A stretch of DNA of 60,000 nucleotides from assembly GCF_008831285.2 (NCBI RefSeq), contig NC_045143.1:7017503-7077502 (forward strand). The letters are read 5' to 3'. The notes beneath the pieces are model-generated. The model worked only from the letters and a program-made list of their open reading frames with translations. It did not search any database and was not told the origin of the DNA. This document shows positions 25,377 through 43,770 of the stretch, in pieces. The DNA is from Nymphaea colorata (Eukaryota > Streptophyta > Magnoliopsida > Nymphaeales > Nymphaeaceae). How positions within the stretch are numbered: position 1 is the first letter of the stretch; each line of letters begins with the position of its first letter. The translations under genes were made by a program, and so were the position numbers.

Positions 25377-27187
25377 CAAGATCAAGGAGCGTGGCCTTCC
25401 TCCTCCTGACTTTGATTTTCCTTGCTAAAGAGATGTTACACCATGACTCTGCTCCTCCCCGCACCAATATATCAGAGAACGTGCATTCTTTGCAAGTCAA
25501 TGTGCTCGTTAGAAGTTGGCTGCTACAATGATGTGAGGAGCCACATGGTTAAGCTAGCATCATTCAAGTTTCCGACCAGGTCTTCAATTTTCAGATCCTT
25601 TAGAATAAGTTTTATTGCTTAAATGTGAGTAGGTGACTCGTTTCCGACGTGCGATGAAGGCACGAAGAAGGAGAAGAAATTAATGAGTTCATCCGCCATG
25701 ACATGCTAATAACGTAAATGGGACGGGTACATAAGGCCACCTCACCAACGCTCACAGATCATGATTTTAAAATCACTATATTATTGAAAGACAATTTAAA
25801 GGTATAAACTTTTTTAAAAGTGGTAGTTAGAGAATGACATTCAAATACGACAGATTATTTCTTAACTTCAAACATTCAAATTTAAAATGGTCATATTGAA
25901 ATTTCATAGCTTTTAATGAAGATTTTCAACATCCATCGTGAATCTGGGTGAATGGGACGTTGAAATCCACTACGCAAAGAGTTTCAAAGGTCTCCATTCC
26001 CCTGCATTAGGACTTGAGTGGGTAAGGAACTTCCGACAAAGTACTTTATATTTTGTTTCTTTTGTAGTTCACAAAATAGCACCCACAGAAATTGAAGTAG
26101 TATGTATCTATGTGGGCCTCATTCTTGAGGTAAGCTCCACTCTTACCTTCATTGTTAATTGTCTCGCCCATAATCACAGGAAACACATTTTTTTCGAAAA
26201 AATACAATAAACTAAATTGCCGTTTAAAACTAAAAAAAACACAATTTTTTTTAAAAAAACGTTAAAAATGAAAAAAACACCTTTTTAACACATTTTTTCA
26301 CGTTTTTTTCAACTTTTTTTCATTTTATCTTAATTTTTTTAATGCCAAACAGTTTTTTTTTTTATTTTCTATGTTTTATTTGTTGCAAAGCTACTTATCT
26401 TTTGATGTTCATGTTATTAGTTTTTCACTTATTTACTTGTTTAAAGACAACACATATTAAAATGAGAAAGAAAAAAATTTAAGACAATACATATTAACAT
26501 AAAAGAGAAATTACATTATGATCATACACTGTTTTCTTTTTTTTAACCTTCCAGACTAAGGAGTTAGAACCGTCCAAAGTTGACATTTGAGTCTTACCAG
26601 ATGATCCAAGTTTAATTAAAAAAAAAAAAAAAGATCTATTACACATTGCACATCAGCTTATTATGTCTGGGACCACAAGCATGTGGGCTTATTCAGGCAT
26701 GCAATTGTATTTATTTACATATTGACTGTTTTCAACGTGTATATGGGTGTCCCTCATTTGCTTAATGCCCTTCAAACATTTCATTATTTATTTGAAGGGT
26801 CTAACATTTTTTCTGCCAGTGCCCCATAGCCAAAAGCCACTAGACGCACCATTTGTATAGGCGTATAAGCATACAAGCATTTATTTCTTAAATCTACCAA
26901 AAACACAACGGAGATCTACCAAATTCCCTGCTTCTTATAGTAGAAAAAAAAAATTAAAGGAGTTATAGATGTGGTATTCTTTCTCTCTCTCTAAAAATGG
27001 GTTCACAGATCTCCAGCATACTCAAGTAGTAGAATTTATCATTCTTTATTCAATTTCCTAATTCCTTTCTCCTATGACAGGAATACTTAGTGATTTACTT
27101 GAGATCAAACCTTGGAGAACATGAAGCTCTTCTCTTACTTCTGTCATCAATCATCATCCTCAAGCTCATTCTCAAAGAGTTGAGAAA
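25377..27187. other. 5' flank of gene B and AT-rich intergenic DNA
   Basis: The promoter of gene B should lie in the first kilobase. The part at about 25630-25720 is shared with the flank of copy C. Bases 26180-26480 are A/T homopolymer-rich. Bases 26521-26880 are a dispersed repeat also present at about 46050-46330 (shared AACCTTCCAGACTAAGGAG and GTATTTATTTA blocks). No gene is seen. Confidence 0.55.
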
Positions 27188-27552
27188 TGATGCCTCAGAG
27201 TCACCCACGTTTCTCACTTCATTACCATCAAGGACCGGATGATCAAGATGTTCCCCCATTAATTAATGCGGTTGCTGCTTAGGAAAAATTTGACGAAGTG
27301 CCAGGTAATGATTCAGAGGAGAGCTCGTCAATTTCAAAGTCTTGTCGTCCAACTGATGAAATAATGAAGCTAAATCTTTCCCCAAGCAAGTTGGCATTAT
27401 CAACAATCAGAAAGCATACTTCACTTGGGGCAGCAATGCGGAGAGCCATGAATCCACATCAAGAAATTGTTGCAAGATTTGTGGAAGAAATTGATATTGC
27501 CAAGCTCGTGGTTATCTTCTTGTATAAAATCCCTTCCTCCCTTAGAATGTAA
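27188..27552 (+). pseudogene. Unrecognised gene fragment with an in-frame stop
   Basis: From the ATG at 27188 a frame reads through a region containing HYHQGPDDQDVPPLINA, meets a TAG near 27280, then continues in frame as EKFDEVPGNDSEESSS. It includes KLNLSPSKLALSTIRKH and AMNPHQEIVARFVEEID before stopping at 27552. The composition looks like real protein rather than chance, and both halves share a frame. I do not recognise the family. It may be a captured or decayed exon, lying between gene B and gene A on the opposite strand. Confidence 0.35.
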
Positions 27553-28269
27553 GCAGAATAGAGTGAACGAAAAATCAGTCTTCTTCTTCCTCAGTGGACG
27601 TAGGCTGTAGTCCGGAACCTCGTAAAATTGTATCGTTCTCTTTTATGATTGTCTCTCTCACGTTTTGTAACAGAAATGAAGCTAAAACAATTTTAGTCTT
27701 TTCTCGTATAGATTGTAAGATATATGAGGGTGGAAACTGGAAACATCCAATAATGCATAAAAAAGCATTCATCTTTAAGCAGTTCATCACGAAGTCCCTT
27801 CTTTTTCTTGGTTTTCTTTGAATCAGGGATCCGCAGAAATACCATGTCTCGGCAACTTTTTTCTTGCTTATGAAAAATGTTGATTAGCATCAAGAACAAA
27901 ACAGGAGTATTATAACTCATGATCACATTAACCCCAATTCAATTCATAGAAACCAATGGAAAGAATGGAAAAGGAACCCATGCAAAGGAATATACACCTC
28001 CACATTGTTTTGTTTAATTCACTTTTGTGACAGGCGAACACGTATTCACCATCTGCAGACAAGGAATTGCAGTAATTGGCAGTTTTCGTTGCCGAAGAGT
28101 TTTACAAATTTCAAGTCCAACTGATTGCCATAAAACCATTTCAAAGTTGTTAAGAACCGAAGCTACTAGTTGGTATTATTTCACTATCGAAGGTTGCAAC
28201 GTGGCTCCTGATGGGAGCTGGTGGTATATATTTCTCTGTCATTTCATTGTCTATGTGCGGCAACCTCTA
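27553..28269. other. Intergenic, nothing recognised
   Basis: Small open frames occur on both strands, but none has a recognisable motif, splice context or similarity to the rest of the window. Confidence 0.4.
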
Positions 28270-29540
28270 TGAGTGGGCATAACATAGTGATTTCGATGGG
28301 TCACAGGGAAAGGAAAAGAAAAACGCGGAGACGCTGCATATGCGTCTTCTCTTATGAATCAGTCGTCGTCGAGGTCGAGACCAGAGCCTTCAATTGGTGG
28401 AGCCATCAAAGCTTGGGTACCTTTATTTTTTATTTTGTCTTTATAAAAAGTTTTTTTTTTTCAAGGTAAAAGTAAAGTAAAGGTATTTGAGTTCACCTCC
28501 TGTGGGTCCAACAGAAAACAAACCGCCTAACATGTCCTAGATCGCCTCACAAATTTTATACTCGCAAAATTTCAGCAACAAAGGATCTGAATATATATCT
28601 GAAGATTTTTAGTTTTAACTATCTGAAAAGTGAGAATATTATGCAAAGCTCCAGAGGATATCTGACTCTTTGGCATTAGAAAGCGAAAGACATTAAAACT
28701 GCTATTGTCAAGTCACAGCTTTTTATAGCCACTGTTGCACACCAATTTATCACGTTTGGACCCACACGCTTGGTTAGACAGTTGCCAACATAGTCCCACA
28801 AAATTTATTTATTTACATATTGACGGCTTCCAATTATTTGGATAATTTGTATATTAGAAGTATCCTTTATTCATTTGCTGGTGTCAACGTTTCATTATGT
28901 AATTGAAGGGTCGAGAGATTTCTTCACCATTCCTATAGGCATAACAAGCATTCATTCTTCAACTTAACAACAATGGAAAAGCTATAAAATTTCACTCAAG
29001 GTTTGAAAGAATCACAAATTAGGGCTCAATGTTTGACTTTCAACTGACCACCGCTTATCCTTGCATTAAAATTCTGTCGACTTATTGCATCAGCTTGATT
29101 TTAGCCCAAGTTGAAGAAGGACTTTTTTGTAATTTTAAAAAATGTTCTGTCTTGTCTTTTTATTTTATTTTTATTTTTATTTTTGTCCTCGCAAAGAAGT
29201 TTTCTTTTTCTGAGTGAGTTAAAAGTATTTTTGTTATTAGCAATACTAGCACACAAAATATAGCATAACCAGGTTAGAAAAGTTGTTGGTGATCTATTAA
29301 AGCTCAAATGGTGGGTCCGATTTGTGAATTGCTCAAATCACAAGCAGAGTTCTTTAATGTTTTTACTCACCAAAAATTTAGTTTTAAATGAATAACTTGT
29401 CCTATGTAAGATCATTGGCATACTGAATTCCCCCTAAATCAGTGGAAATGTAGCCAGAAAAACGATATATGTTACAACCACCAAACACGGAAACCGGCCT
29501 CGACGGGCTCTACCCAATACATTTTTTGCATTAAAGGGGC
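28270..29540. repeat. Intergenic block duplicated between kinase units (copy 2)
   Basis: Paralogous to 17760-19900. It lacks the 832-bp transposon and instead carries other sequence between about 29130 and 29340. The stretch TTTTACTCACCAAAAATTTA near 29361 resumes the match. Confidence 0.75.
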
Positions 29541-29714
29541 GGTGGGCGGTAGTTCAGAGATCAACTTTAAGTTCAATTGTCTGAAGGAAATTATTAACTT
29601 TGCCAAGCACAACCAAAAAAGTCGGGAATCTCATAATATAGTATACCTATATAGATCCGACCACATTGTTTTGGTACTTTGCAATCTGAAGATGGTAATT
29701 TGGAGACATCTTCC

Positions 29715-35651
<5,937 letters not shown>

Positions 35652-37139
35652 GATCGAGGAGTGTGGTCTCCCTCCTCCTGACATGAGTTTCCCTTCTTAA
35701 GAGATATGAACCATGCCTGTGCCCTTCCCCACACCAATATATCAGAGGCAGACACAAATGGAATGTGTATTCATTGCAAGTCAATGTGGTCGTCAACGGG
35801 GAATATATTTAGCGTAGCGTTCTTCAAGTTGCAGACCAAGTCTTCCATTTGCAGATAAGCTCGCCCCATTGAGAGATGCGCATCGGGCCGACGTTTTCTG
35901 GTGATCTCGATGGATCTTTGGGAAAGGGAAAGGAAAGCGCGGAAATGCTGCAGATGCATTTTCTCTTGATAGTCGCACCGCAGATGTCAAAATCAGGCAT
36001 AAGATGCCTCTGAATGGTAGAGCACCTGCGGCAGTAGAAGAAGCTTCGATAGGTCGATTTTTTCGTAACCCGTCATTAATGTTGCACAGAATTTCAGCAA
36101 TGGAAAATCCGAATATTTGTTTGCAGATTTTTTAGTTTTCAATTATCCAGAAATTGAGAACTTATTATAGAATATGCAAGTTAAACCTTAGAAAATGTCC
36201 ATCTCTTTTGCATTAAAAAAAAAGCCAAAAATAACTGCTTTGGTCATGTTGAAAATTCTCAGCTAGTAATGATTAATTTGGGAGAGTGGGAGATTTGGAA
36301 GAAACCCAAAGCTTCATATTTCCCCTGCCCTTAGAGTCGTAAACTGCATGGGGATCTGAATTAGCGGTGAGCTGCCTTCAAATCAAGGGAGTACCTTTAC
36401 TTTTTGCAGTTAAGGAAAGTTATAACCATGAATATTAAATTGAAGAAGCGTGATGGAGGTGCGTAATAATCCAAAACTGCTATGCCAAAGGGGAAGTGGG
36501 GCTTGATCTGCTTTCCAAGATCCCATTTTGGGAAGCGGATTGATGGGCTTTCTCCCCATCATGTGATTCAATTGTTCTTGTTGTTACATATGTTTTTCTT
36601 AGGATCACAATTTTTTCTGATTAAGGGTTACTTTGTTTGGTGATATCACTGCAAATGGCAAGAGCGAATGATGAGAATATATAAGAGAAACAGTTATCCG
36701 TGTCTGAGCTACATACTTGCTGATCCTTTTTTCTGTCTGGCGCTCCTGTATTGTTGATTTTTACCTACTGAAAGATCTCAGAAAGGGTCTTTTTTTTTTT
36801 TTTAACATGATGTTGGTGAAACTCAAAGAACTACTTCACTCCATCATCTTATTGCAGAAAAAAGGATTTATGTGCACAGAAAAATACATTGTTTATTTCA
36901 ACAATGAATTTGAGAACCACGTTACCACCACAGAAAACATAGTACTGAAAAACAAAAGTGGAAAGGAAATTATATCGAAGATTCAGATATAACATCACTA
37001 ATCTATAGAAACATTTTATTGGATTTTAAGTTCACTTTTTCTGCGTGTTGTAGCAGAAGAATCTGCAGGCGCTTTTTTTGAAGCGCAAGGACCTAATGTT
37101 ATCATTTTGTGACCGGACCGCTCAAAGACTTCCGAATAT
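35652..37139. other. 5' flank of gene A and unannotated DNA
   Basis: Bases 35890-36200 match the intergenic blocks at 17790 and 28290 (GATCTCGATGG, then GGAAAGCGCGGAAATGC). The gene A promoter should be just left of this. From 36200 to 37139 I see no gene or clear repeat. Confidence 0.5.
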
Positions 37140-37311
37140 CAGGTGATATTTTCGAAAAATGACCTTGATATTTGCAGCACCACAATTTGGTTACCACAAT
37201 TCTATCCACCGATTTGTTGTGGTGTCGATGCAAGGCAGAAACAAGCCTCATCGGGACAGAAATGTGATTGCTATATGAAAATGAATCTTTTGGGTCTTAT
37301 AGGCTAAGAAA

Positions 37312-37518
37312 GTGAAGTATTTTGGCCCTGGAAAGATGACTATCGCCCGTTATTGTGTAGTCCTCACTTACAAAAGCAATGGTGAAAAAGACGTCCTGGT
37401 GCAGACTGCAAGCTGCGTTGCTGATCTCAGTTTCTATACAATAAAGATAGAAAGCTCATGTATATCGGTCAAATCCCCTGGTCCATTCATACTCAGGGAC
37501 CAAATTCACAGCGCTTGA
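37312..37518 (+). other. Small open frame with a conserved core, function unknown
   Basis: A 68-codon frame contains RYCVVLTYKSNGEKD and SFYTIKIESS. The second half, DLSFYTIKIE...SVKSPGPFIL, is preserved in the other duplication unit (41235-41340). The first half is not open there. No family is recognised, and it could be chance or the relic of an exon. Confidence 0.2.
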
Positions 37519-37814
37519 TTTGGCTCTGAGGTGATGTGCAGCCAAAATACTTTTGAAGGTCATAAGAGTGGAGTTCCGTGATGGATTAATTTAAGTATCC
37601 TTCATCTAGTTAAATTTTTATATGGTTGATAGAAATCTCAGATCCTATATCTAAGGCTGCATTAAAAGGCGTGCTGTAGAAGATCTAGTGGATCTTAAAT
37701 CCACGTTATATGTAATAAACCATGAATTTACGATCAGATTAGAGGGGACAGGTCCAACCTTAAATCCGTAAGATCACTGCAGACCTAGATCCCTGACTAA
37801 ATACACACATTATG

Positions 37815-38330
37815 CAGGGGGCGGAGGAAGGGGGGTCTGCCCCATCTATTTGAAAGAAAAAAATTACTTTACATAAATTGAAAATTTTTGGTTTGGAATG
37901 TATTTTTTATAATGTCACAAAAAATGTGTATGGATACTATACAACAAGGAAAAAGGCGGGTATAATGACAAAGTTGTATATCTCGAGAATAAAATGAGAA
38001 AATCTCAGCAAATTTTTTAAAAATTTAAAACATTTAATAAATCTTAAAAATTATAAAAAAAAATAAAAAATCATAAAAAATATGAAAAATGAAAATACAG
38101 GTATAATACGCGTATAATATGTATTTTTTCATGTTTTTTATTTTTTGACGTTTTTTTTTAAAAAGACGTGTTTTGTACAAGTATTATATGGCTGACTATG
38201 CTTTGTCGTATAATAAGTGTTTTTTTATATTCAGATTTAGTTTGGCCCAATCCAAATTTAGTTAACCCTATCTAGATAAGTTTGATGGACCATTTGGCCC
38301 GCCCCTAAAAAAATCTTGGCTTCGCCCCTG
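37815..38330. mobile_element. Non-autonomous hAT-like element (516 bp)
   Basis: The termini are CAGGGGGCGGAGGAAG at the left and CTTGGCTTCGCCCCTG at the right. They form imperfect inverted repeats of the CAGGGGCGGA type common in plant hAT-derived elements. The flanks ACATTATG and CCCTTATG match at 6 of 8 bases. The paralogous site in unit 2 (about 41630) is empty. There is no transposase, and the interior is AT-rich. Confidence 0.65.
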
Positions 38331-39359
38331 CCCTTATGTGTTGGATTAATGTTAAAACATAACTGAGTATCAAGTTTACCTTACCTTCAACCTTCAGGTA
38401 ACATATGAGACAACGTTCAAATTAACCTATTTCAAATTAACCTATTTCAAGTTCACCTAACCTTCAGGTGACATGTGATAAGTACCTTGCCATCTTCATG
38501 CCATACCCACTTGTATGCCTTCGCTAAGCAGTCAAAAGATACAATCTACCGTTTCATGGAATAGGAATAGCCTAGCTCCAGCATTCGGTTCACCTTACTT
38601 TCCACTCACTTGTTAATTAGTCTTAAAAGTATATCAGATGCCTTTTGTTTGTAAGAATGATAATTTGTTTCACTGCTTATAAATACTTACGTGAAAAGCA
38701 CGACATTCTTTCACATTTTATTGAAGAACATGAAAGGGATAAATCAGTAGCAAGGGAGTTGGAAGAAAGTAGACGTGTCACCATTCATTTGATTGGGACC
38801 CTGAAGCACGACCTAGCTAGGGGCCAAGTAAAAAAATTCTGGTTAAGAAACACTAGTTATAAAATTTTGAATTTTTAAGAGGGTAAATGAGAATAACTAT
38901 CTTGAGGTATTAGTATGAAAATACACATTCTACTTTGAGAGTGCTTGCCATGCATCCGCTTTTTTAAACATTTTGAACTTTTTTTTGCATTTTTTACATA
39001 TTTTCCGTTAATTTTTAAGAAAAAGATTTTTTTAATCTTTTCTTGGCCAATTCACATCCGATTCGGTTGAAATTTTTGCGTCGGCCTTCAGCAGCTCCAC
39101 GGAATCGGTTCGTGAACCAATATTTCCAATTTGATAATAGACTTAACTTCATCATCGGAGCTCACAAGGACCCTTGCTGGACCTATCACTTGTATTGAGA
39201 CTACAAGTACGGGCGCCCTGTTTTTTTTTTTTTTTGGATTTGAGTGTCCAGTCCATCTATGTCGCAGCTTCGGCGACACCAAATGATCCTAAAGATGTCA
39301 AAATCCCTTTTAAATTGTGATTTGGTACGTTACTAGGTCTGACGGTACGTGGTACACAA

Positions 39360-39660
39360 GTAGAGGTGCACAATTTGTCAAAAAACTTGACTTCATCTCG
39401 TCTCATTTAAACGAGTCAATTTCTAGTTTAATTTATAATTAAAATGCTAAACGAATCTAGTTGGAGCCCTAAGTACTCGACTCATTTAAACTAGGCTCAG
39501 GTTCATTGAATTAGTTAAATGAGTGAATGAGTTAAAAGAGTTAAAATAAACAAATGTTGTATAGTCGAGTCGACCTCGATGCTTATTCTATATGTAAAGC
39601 TCAGCTGTAGTTTGAGCCGAGTCAAGCTCGAGCTCTACTCGTGTGCAGCCCTATTTGGAC
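39360..39660. repeat. GAGCCGAGC-type transposon remnant
   Basis: Contains repeated words such as GAGTCGACCTCG, GAGCCGAGTCAAGCTCGAGC and AACGAGTCA. These resemble the ends of the larger element at 44477-45604. It is probably a fragment of a related dispersed repeat. Confidence 0.4.
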
Positions 39661-40769
39661 TTACATGATATGATTACAGATATTAAAACAACAAGTAACG
39701 GTTCAAATGGGCCCGGCCTGGACCCGAACTAAGATGGCAATCCTTGGCGCAAGATTGTTTCTCTTTCTCCCGGATCAAGATGGGGTTTTCCGGGTGGAAA
39801 TCAGTAATTTTTTTCATTTATACATTAGTGCCCTTTAAAAGTTTAAAAATTTTATACATAACATAATGCCCCTTAGCCAGATTTTTCTGGATCCAGCCCT
39901 ACGTTTAACTTTTAAGGGACCAAGAAAACGCTGACTTAGTTTTGAAAATATTACGCATCACGTTCCTATATATTTCTTTTTTTTTTGAACTTTTTTGTTG
40001 TTTAGGTTATTATATATAGTATCTTCATTTTCAGTATAAAAGATTTATTTTTCTTATTGAGAAATCGATAGGTACCATATATACCCTTAGCTGCTACACT
40101 TGTAACGAATCATTTTGGCTGATGATCCAAGATGAATGGTTGATACAAAATTAAAGATAAAAAAAAAGATTGGATATTTTAAGTCTTAAACACCTATTTT
40201 TTAAAACACTGGTTGAAACTCAAGATGATACATACTGAAACGGATGACGCGAAGAAAGAGAGAAGAAGCAATGTAATTAAGTCTCCACTTAGCGTTCACA
40301 CTGAAATCTGAATGTTGAAGTCTACAATTTTGAGAATGAGGCAGTGCTTTCGCACTAACTTAACTTTCTGCATTCCCTTTGCTGCTAGAAAATATTGAAA
40401 AAAATTCCCGTAAAAACTTTTTATGACTTGAGAATCCATTTCTCACTCTCTAAATGAGTTACATCAACCGACCCAACAGCTAGGTGGTAGCCAGGAGCAA
40501 CTGTATGAAATCTATGCGTATCACGGGATATGACGGCTAGCAGAAGGTGGAAGGTAACTACCAGCTGATATTTTCATAAGAACATAATGGAAGAACTTTT
40601 TTCTTTGAAAAACTCCAACATACTGTATTTTCAGCACCACAATTATATCCATCCATTTCTTGGAGTGTCGATGGAAGACTTTTAGAAGACGTCCTGGTAA
40701 CGGAAGCAGAGCATGGGAACAGAAAAATGATAGCTGTATGAAAATGAATTTTCTGGGACTTTTAAGATG

Positions 40770-41135
40770 ACAACAATGAACAATGGGGAACAAAGGTGAA
40801 GAAATCCCCTTCCATGAGAGCAGTGACAGTGGATGGTGAAACCTCATAGGAAAGAGAGAGAGAGAGAGAGAGAGATGGCTGTCTGCATTGAAAGTGTATG
40901 AGCGAGAGCAACAAGGAGATGGTGGCTTGCGAGTGACCGTCAAGTTGGTTTCGAGCAAGGGTATGGGTGTTACAAGTTAGAACACACTTTCTGTATTCTC
41001 CAAGAACAAAATAACACTTTGTCCTAGACAGTTTTTTTTCCAGCATTTGGAGAATATCACCCATTTCCAAGGGCAAAATATTCTTGGAACAACGTGTTCC
41101 ATAATACCAAACACCCTCTTAGGTTACACGGAAAA
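40770..41135. other. Insertion specific to duplication unit 2
   Basis: It is absent from the matching position in unit 1 (about 37290-37310). It contains a GA microsatellite (40852-40875) and ends in ACCAAACACCCTCTTAG, reminiscent of the GGGTGTTTGG ends of small plant DNA elements. The left end was not resolved. Confidence 0.4.
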
Positions 41136-42626
41136 TTATTTTGGGCATTGGAAGGTAACTAATGCCTGTTATTGTGTGGTCATCACTTGCAAAAGCGACT
41201 GGTAAAAGACATCTTGGAGCAGACCGCAACCAGCATTGCAGATCTCAGTTTCTATACAATAAAGATAGAAAACTTTTGTATATCGGTCAAATCCCCTGGT
41301 CCATTCATACTCTGGTACCAACTTAACGTCACTTGACTTGGCTCTTAGTTTTGATTAGGAGATGTGCACTCAAAATACTTTTGAAGGTCCTAGGAGTGGA
41401 GTTTCCTGAAGTATTCCCGATTTAGTTATATTTTTATATTGTTGCATTTGATGGCCTCAAATTTTAAATTCGATGCTGCATTAAAAAGTGTGTTTTAGAA
41501 GGTCGGATCTCATGTTACATATAAAAAACCACCAATTTAAGGCTAGATTGGAGGAAAAGTTTAAATCCATGAATATCAGATCCTAGTGATCTCGCAGATC
41601 TAAGATCTGTGGTGAAATTAACACCCCCTGGATTAATGTTCAAACATAACAGAGTATCAAGTTGGCCTCACCTTCAGGCAACATATGACATAAGCCATCT
41701 TCTTTCCATGCCCACTTCTATGCCTTAGTTAAGCAGTCAAAGATACAATCGACCATATAATGGAACAGCCTACAGCATTTGGTTCACTTTACATTCCATT
41801 CACTTGTTATATAGTCTTAAAAGTAGATCAAATACCTTTTGTTTACAAGAATGTTAATTTATTTCACCGCCTATAAATACTTTGGTCAAAGACATCGCAT
41901 TCTTTCATATTTTATTACAAAACGGAAGGAAGAAATCAGTACCAATGTGTTGGACTTAAGAAACTAAACGTGTCAGTCATTTGATTGGGATACTGAACCA
42001 GGAGGACCTAAGTAAGGGCAAAAATTGTGGCTAAGGAATACTAGTTATAAAATTTTAAATTTTAAAATAAAGAGAAGTAAAATGTAAGCAAGAAAAACCA
42101 TGTATAAGTATGAAAATACACATTCTAATTGGGAAGTGCATAACATGCATCAGCTTTTGAAACCTTTTAAACTTTCTTTTGATTTCTTATTTACTTTTAC
42201 ATATTTTCCATTAATTTTTAAGCAAAATAATTTTTTAATCAATTTTTGGCCAATTCACAACCGATTCGGTTGAATTTATTGCTCCAGCCTTCAGCAGCTC
42301 TGCGGAATCGGTTTATGAGCCAATATTTCCAATTCGACAATAGACTAACATCATCATGGTAGACCTATCACTTGTCTTGACACTAAAAGTCCGGGCGTCC
42401 TGCTTTTTTGGTTCTGAGTGTCCGAGACATCTATGTCGTAGCTTCGGTGAGACCAAAAGTGTCAAATCCCTTTCAATTTGTTACGGATACGGACACGATA
42501 AGTCATGGTTCAAATGGGCCCGGACTGGACCCGAACTAAAATTGGCTACCCGAGTTCCCAAAACCACCTGTCTTTCCTAGCTCCCTTTCTCGATTCCATC
42601 CGCAAGGTCCCTCTTTCAAGAGGACT

Positions 42627-42627
<1 letters not shown>

Positions 42628-42670
<43 letters not shown>
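42628..42670. repeat. Poly(A) homopolymer, 43 bp
   Basis: An uninterrupted run of A in unit 2, not present in unit 1. It could be the tail of a retroposed sequence, but no target duplication was found. Confidence 0.95.
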
Positions 42671-42672
<2 letters not shown>

Positions 42673-43469
42673 AAGACCCTGTAAGAAATTCACCTGGTTT
42701 TGAAAATATCAGGTTCTAATATATCTCGATTTGTTTTGAATTCTTTTTGTTGTTCATGTTCTTACATACAGTAGTACTACAATTTTTCATTGTAAAAGTT
42801 TTCTCTTATTAAAAAATTGGTAGTCACTATATCCTTAGGTGCTAGATTTGCAAGGAACCATTTTGGTTGATGATTCAAGATAGATGGTTGATACAAACGG
42901 ACAAGTTCATAAGAGAAGAGAAGTCGACCCAGCAGCATGAAACTGGCAGGAAACTAAGAATTTTCATTGAATGGTTCTTGATACTGAAGGTCACTTGGGT
43001 CTTTATCATTCGGAAGGTCTCAAAAAAGCAAAAATGACCTCCATGGTTCTCACTGATGGTATATTTAGTGTAAGCGAACTCTAAGATCACGTCTTTGGAA
43101 TAAAATCCAGTTCAACCAAAGATTCCAAAAGTATTGGATGATCGACAAAAAAGAAAAAGAATACTTTAGTCATTTCGAATTAATTAAAATTGAATTTTAA
43201 AAATATTGTCGTAAACACCTACTGTTTATGACACGAGTTGAGACTAGAGGATACACACTGAAACGGAAAACGCCAAGAAAGAAAGAAGAAGCAATGCAAT
43301 TAAAACTCCACTTAGAGCTGGCACTGAGTATTAAAGTCTACGGCCTCAAGAATGAAGCAGTGGTTTCACACTAACTTTCTGAATTCCCGTAGAAAATATT
43401 GAAAAAGATTCCCTTAAAAGCATTTTTATGAATTGAAAAGCCATCTTAGCTTCTTTTTCTTTTTCTTTT

Positions 43470-43735
43470 TCTTCTCTAAGGGTGTGTTTGTTTCATCACA
43501 AATCTAACATTTGCAGTGATTTGAGATCATTAAGGTCTCATATCCGTGGATTTAAGGTCGGACCCCAGTTCTTTATCTCATCTGACCTTAAATTCATGGA
43601 TTTAATGTCCTAATGTTACTTAGATCTTAAGTTTATTTAAACTGAAGATTTTATAACACTCACCTTTTAATGCAGCCTCGAATCTCAAATTCAATGCTAT
43701 CAAACACTGCTAAATAAAATGAGTCACATCTACGG
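43470..43735. other. Insertion specific to duplication unit 2, element-like
   Basis: It lies between sequence matching 40440 and sequence matching 40455 of unit 1. It starts after a TTTTTC microsatellite with GGGTGTGTTTGTTTCATC and ends near CAAACACTGCTAAATAAA. It is rich in GGATTTAAGGTC-type words that recur near 37700 and 41560. This suggests a short DNA-transposon relic. Confidence 0.4.
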
Positions 43736-43770
43736 ACCTAATAGCTAGAGGAGACCAAGAACAACGTCGG

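Larger units (their letters stand above)
37140..40510. repeat. Tandem segmental duplication, unit 1
   Basis: It aligns in order with 40560-43770. Shared landmarks include GCAGCACCACAATT, ATATCGGTCAAATCCCCTGG, GGATTAATGTT, CCTTCAGCAGCTC, GGTTCAAATGGGCCCGG and AAAATATTGAAAAA. Unit 1 alone contains the small transposon at 37815-38330. No convincing gene is present. Confidence 0.8.
40560..43770. repeat. Tandem segmental duplication, unit 2
   Basis: Diverged copy of 37140-40510. Relative to unit 1 it has about 360 extra bases at roughly 40770-41135 and about 260 extra bases at 43470-43735, and it lacks the hAT-like element. The order of landmarks is preserved throughout, which supports tandem duplication rather than scattered insertions. 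Confidence 0.8.

Noticed and set aside
40521-41076. Ser/Leu-rich minus-strand frames of 104-145 codons
   Set aside because: They span a GA microsatellite and an insertion. The matching region in the sister duplication unit is not open.
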